Assembly: GCA_002682825.1 (NCBI GenBank)
Contig: NOKP01000027.1
Coordinates: forward strand, 310,001 to 374,000
Origin: Neonectria sp. B-13
Taxonomy: Eukaryota > Ascomycota > Sordariomycetes > Hypocreales > Nectriaceae
Direction: 5' to 3'
Length of the DNA stretch: 64,000 nt
The translations under genes and the position numbers were made by a program. Below, in pieces: positions 59,452 to 64,000 of the stretch (the stretch's first letter is position 1; every line of letters begins with the position of its first letter). The notes under the pieces were generated by a model. It was not told the origin of the DNA and did not search any database. It was given only the letters and a program-made list of their open reading frames with translations.

Positions 59452-60861
59452 ATGTTGGCTCGACGGGTTGCCCTTCGGCCTGTGACCCTCTCTACAATCC
59501 CAACGCAACGAGCCGTCAACCGACACCTTCGACCGTTTGCGAAACAAATTTCCTTCCTTCCATGGCGACGACAAAAGCTTCCCTCGGATTTGCCGATTTA
59601 TTTCCCTAAGCCCATCTCTCAACCTCGGTCCTACGGCCCAAGCCTTCGGCGACGGATCGGGTGCGTTACCTCACCCCACCACATTCCCAATAATGCGATA
59701 TGCTAACGTGGTTTATAGACGAGCCGTCTTCACGACCATTGTTTTATATACTTGTTGGCAGATATTCGCGACCATCGTATTCGATCCACTACTCGATTGG
59801 GCCGACGCAGAATGGGAGGCTTTGTCCGACAAGGAGAAGGAGGAGGTGCAGAACATGGCTGAGGAGGACGAACCGATCTTGTTCCTCCCATTTCCGTTTA
59901 CCACGAAGGAAGTCAAGCAGCCACCGTACCGGGGATCTGATCCGGAGTGGGAGATGTTTGTGAAGGTCAACCAAGACACGAAACTTCAAAAAGAAATCAA
60001 GTGTAAGTCGAATGCACGAACTAGCACGTCCTCGAATTCTAACATATATAAGTTGGCCTAGCGGACGAGATCAAACGAGGGGTCGAGAAGAACCCGGCGT
60101 TCGTTCGGCTCTTGGGTGGCGGTGCTATCTCAGTTAGGAAGCTGTGGCTAGATATCATATACCCACCCGCTCCTCCTCCGAAACATTATGTTGCTGGGTA
60201 CGTAAGCCGGTTCCGGTCGTAATGTCTTAGCTAACAAGCTGTGTGTAGTCTCATTGTCGATGAAGATGGACTCTTCTGGGGCGACCGACCCATAGACTCG
60301 ACCGCGGCAGGACACTTGGACAAAGTCATATACCCCAAGGCGGTTGCAATGACAGCATGGACGTTTGTCAACTTCCTTTTTAAACAAACAGCGCAGGACG
60401 TCGCCAAAGCCCTGGGCTTCAACGGCCCAAGTGCCCCTGACCCCACATGGCAGTCAGTGACTCTTGACCGTCTCAAAGAGCAAGGCAGCGGGTTCGGTAC
60501 CTCTGGAAAACAAACGGTGCGGATACTCGGTCAGGCGGAACGGCCTCCCCAAGGTCAATTCCCGACAGGGAGCGGCGATATCATCGGCACTCTCTTCGGT
60601 GGCGAAACGCAACTTGACCCTCGCGTCCAAGCCGCCATCCAAGCAGCTTCACTCACATTCGCGAAGAACTGGAAGCCGACGAAAAGCCCCCCCAACCGGG
60701 GATGCATCCGAGTCGATGGAGTAGTGGAGTTGCGAGGAAAGACTGCCTGCATGGCAGTGTACGTCTTGGGGTGGTACGATCCCAAGCTGCGCAAGTTCAT
60801 GGGCATCCAGACTGGACTCAAGCATCTAGTGCAGATCAAGCAGCGGCCAGCGCCTGGCTAA
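59452..60861 (+). CDS. Conserved probable mitochondrial protein, second copy
   Basis: Identical to 9699-11108. Exons 59452-59660, 59719-60002, 60062-60197, 60249-60861; 413 aa. Confidence 0.73.
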
Positions 60862-61576
60862 GAATGAGCAAGGGTAGATAAAGCCGGAGACATAGCATGG
60901 AAGGCAGGGGAGTTTTAGCACAGCTTTGCGTGGCGCTTGGGACTGGGTTCTGCTTTGAGATACCATAGAATTCAGAATATCACAACTTCCATCAATTTCC
61001 GACGCCATCTCAGACACTACCGAGGTGTGTGGACAGAGCAATCTTTTAAACTAGAGTTTTACACACAAACGCTGTCGATTTTAGGTCTGGCCTGCGCATG
61101 ATACTCATGACTGCAAAGAATGAGGTGGGAGGCCCAGAGACAAGCAAGGCCACCCAGCTTCTTCAGTCGCAGCAAGCTAGTCAACTCAGTAGAGCACATG
61201 CGTACACGTTTGACCTCTTTACGGCTTCGATTATATGTGCCTATGTAGCCTGATCTTGGGGCCTGGGGCCTCCAAATGTTTCCCCGGAGGAAAAGCAAAG
61301 GGGCCTAACTCTTCCAGCCAGACCCATTCATGCCACGCTGTGAACCAAAAGAAAACGAAGCAGCACGACTTGAAATACACCGTATATCCCGTTTCAGACC
61401 TTGGGAATGGCACCGTCCTACTCCATCCGCCACAACCTTTAACGCGCCGAAAACGATCCCGCCCAAAAAGACAGCCCTCGTGTTATATATCAATCATCAG
61501 TATCCTGGCCTATCGGCATAAGAAACCGTCACATGTTCAGTTCCCCATGCTCCGCAGATTGTTGGTAGGGGACCGG

Positions 61577-64000
61577 CTAAGTCTTAAGCACATTGATGAA
61601 GATGGTGAAGACTTCCAGTTCCACTTCTGGACCGCCGGGGACACGCTCGGATCGAGGTATGGCCGCAATTAGGTGCGTCTCGACAACGTTTACTCCAGGG
61701 TGCAAAATAGCCTCAAAAGCACGTTCCTGCGGCTGTTGTCCCGGGGCCTGTTGGTGGCTCGGTTTCAGGGGCTGCTTATTCACCACGATCCAGAGGCTGT
61801 ATTGCCGAGTGCGCAACAAGTCCGGTAGCAGTGGAATGATAAGGACGCGGCCCAGATGAGCAGGCAAGTTCACCGTGGCGGATTGCACCATCTCCGTCGG
61901 GTGAGGCATAACGGTTGCAACAGTAGGGCTCTGGACTTGAACAGCAGGGTGGAGTTGTACCCTCACTCTAGCAATGAGAGCATCGTCAATGCCTAGGTCG
62001 TATTAGCAATGTGCGGGCCAGGGACTTTGACTGGGGCTAGACTCACCTTTTCCAGGACCACGGAATCGCTTCTGTTCCATATAGCCGTTGGCTAGGGGGT
62101 TGTGCTGCACCGGTTGAGACTGGACTGCAGGGATGGGAGCACTAGGTGCAGGAACAGCTTGGGCGGAGGCTGCGCTGGCCGAGCGAGGAACAACCGGCGA
62201 CACAGCCGCGCCATCCTCAGCCTTGAGGGCAACGTGGGTAGATGGGCTTGGGGACGGGACTGAAGCAGATACACTGCGGGCCTTGTCCAGCTGGGGAAGA
62301 CTTGGCAGGGCAGGAGCTGCAGTGTGAGTCCCGTTGACAGGTTGACCGTTGGCAGGCCCATCGACAGGTTGAGTGGGTTGGGGAGCTGGCGAGTCTGTAG
62401 AGTCCCCTCGACCTCCGACGTGAATCGTGATCTTCTTGGCTTGTGGCGTTGACTCGGCGCCTTGGCCAACCTTGAGCTTGATCTTGGCTTGGGTAGGCTC
62501 TGGTACGACCGCCTGTGCCTTCTTTAATTCTTTGCTAAAGAATTTCTAGTTAAAAGTTAGATAAGTTCCAAGTCCAGGCATGCATGGGAAAACGAACCGC
62601 CAGCTCTTGTGCCAAAGTGTAGATTTCGCTTCCCTCCTCATTGTAGAAGAAGGCATTTGTCCAGAGAAGCTTAGACTTCTCTTCGAAAGCATTCCAGGTT
62701 TTGAAGTCACTGGCACCGGTATTCTCGCCACGCCCGTGAACGCCTTTGACCATCTTCTGTAGCTTCTTGATGGACAGCGGGTCGTTGATGACTTTGTAGT
62801 AGTCCTTCAAAGCTCGAGGAGGGAGATTGATGAATGGCTCAAAGTAGGCATCCTCGTACCTAATAGCGAGGTCAGTAGCTGGGGATTAACAGGAGTGATG
62901 TTCACATACTCCGGTTCCTGGTGTCTGAGAAGCTCCTCAACAATTTTCTCCTGAGCCTGCTGGAAGTTGAGGCCCTTGTAAGGGACATTCTCGAATTGGT
63001 GGTCAGGCCGGCTAGAGGCGGCCGATGGTTGCGGGCTCTCCTGTGATTTGGAGGCAGCTGCACGAGTTGGACGGCCTGGGCCCCGTCGCTTAAGGATGAT
63101 GGATCGCTTTCGCGAGCTGGGCTCCTCTTCCTCTTCTTCTTCCTCCTCCTCCTCAGGCTCTTCCTCTTTATCTTCTTCGTCGGCGTCGGCGTCATCATCT
63201 TCGTTTTCTGCGTCCTCGTCGTCTCCCTCTTCCTCGCCCTCGCCGTTCTCGTCTCCTTCTGCATCTCCCTCTTCGGCGTCGTCAGAGTCTGGGGGGAGTG
63301 GAGTCGGTACGGCTTGGTAACCCCGGTTGTGGTAGGCAGGATTGGTCTTGGTCATATAGTTGCTCAGAGCTTTCCGGATCCTTTCCGCGTCGTCGAAAGT
63401 GGATGATGATCGGGGGTAGAACTCCTTGGCGTTGGCAATCATTCGCTTGAAGTAGCTCTCTAGTTCGGCGAGGTTCTCAAACTCGCCCTTGTTCAGCTTG
63501 TTCTCAGCCGTTTCCAGAGAAATAGGCATGCGCGTTCGCTTATAATACTCTGCATTGCCCTCGCGAGGGAGCAGGTGCTCGAAGTAGGTTGCGACAAGAC
63601 GACCACTAGACAAGGCAAGGGTCAGTAGCTCGTGGCATTGCATCGAATGCGACCCGTGGTCACTCACCTCTTGTCGGCCGTCCGACGAATCTGTTCGAGG
63701 AAGCTCAACCCATACGCTGTCGTCGAGTCTGGGGTCTCCCCTTTGGACAAGTCGAACTCCTGCGATGGAGGCTGATTAGCTTTCCGGGTTCCTGTGTTTC
63801 CGGCGATGGACTGGGAGTTGCGCTGTCAACAAGTCGCGCACTCGCGGGGGGGTAGGAAGAACCGATCCAAGCAAGAAAAGCATTACACTGATCCGATGAA
63901 TGTGGAAACAAGGAGTCCGACTTACAGCGAGTTTGCGACGTTTCGCGGCACGATCGGGGGTTTCCACGGGCGCAGCGCCATTGGCCTTGCGCTTGGTCTC
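61577..64000 (-). CDS. Rsc4-like tandem bromodomain protein, second copy (start codon outside window)
   Basis: Identical to 6557-8983 except that the window ends three bases short, so only the ATG is missing from view. Exons 64000-63926 (5' cut), 63759-63668, 63605-62910, 62859-62598, 62545-62047, 61992-61577. Confidence 0.85.

Larger units (their letters stand above)
35430..64000 (-). repeat. Right arm of giant inverted repeat (at least 28.6 kb)
   Basis: Exact reverse complement of 6560-35130, continuing past the window end. Gene-free stretches mirror those of the left arm: 35430-35648, 36312-37168, 38666-39631, 41439-41778, 44651-45685, 47660-48420, 51486-54586, 57249-57915, 59106-59451, 60862-61576; they hold the same elements. 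Confidence 0.97.

Noticed and set aside
1..64000. tRNA, rRNA, CRISPR, transposase or viral genes
   Set aside because: No T-arm-like GTTCRANNC with matching acceptor stem, no rRNA blocks, no spaced repeats and no transposase or reverse-transcriptase motifs were seen by eye.

Overview
This window is nuclear DNA of a filamentous ascomycete (Pezizomycotina; Sordariomycetes or a relative is my guess, not proven). Genes carry short introns (about 50-140 bp) with GTRNGT donors and CTAAC/CTGAC-type branch points. The gene set is typical of such fungi: Kap120-type importin, mitochondrial ThrRS, Maf, Rsc4, Vps3844, Zn2Cys6 regulator, Ntr2 and SmG.

The dominant feature is a giant inverted repeat. Bases 6560-35130 and 35430-64000 are reverse complements of each other (position x pairs with 70560-x). 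Every coding frame matches exactly, with no indel and no difference found in spot checks. Each arm is at least 28,571 bp and reaches the right edge of the window, so the true extent is unknown. The centre is a run of exactly 100 N (35131-35230) plus 199 bp of single-copy sequence (35231-35429). A fixed-size gap at the axis makes an assembly artefact (false inverted duplication or hairpin join) the leading explanation. A very recent real palindrome is the alternative.

Layout. Single-copy in this window (1-6559): importin Kap120-like (5' part), mitochondrial ThrRS, INO4-like bHLH factor, Maf-like pyrophosphatase. Left arm, outside to centre: Rsc4-like double-bromodomain protein; a conserved probable mitochondrial protein; Vps3844-like membrane protein; Zn2Cys6 transcription factor; a 3.1-kb stretch with no confident gene; a small Cys-rich protein; a 567-aa CorA-like membrane protein; an arginyl-tRNA synthetase-like protein with degenerate active-site motifs; a YCH1/IBP1-like rhodanese; SmG and Ntr2-like genes head to head; then, nearest the axis, a cytochrome P450, a Baeyer-Villiger-type flavin monooxygenase and an unknown 220-aa protein. 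The right arm repeats all of these in mirror order on the opposite strand; its Rsc4 copy lacks only the start codon because the window ends there.

The outer genes are housekeeping: import, organelle translation, chromatin remodelling, vacuole and splicing. The part nearest the axis looks accessory: two co-oriented oxygenases, an unknown protein and, some 4 kb away, the aberrant ArgRS paralogue. The ArgRS-like protein and the palindrome are the two observations most worth following up.
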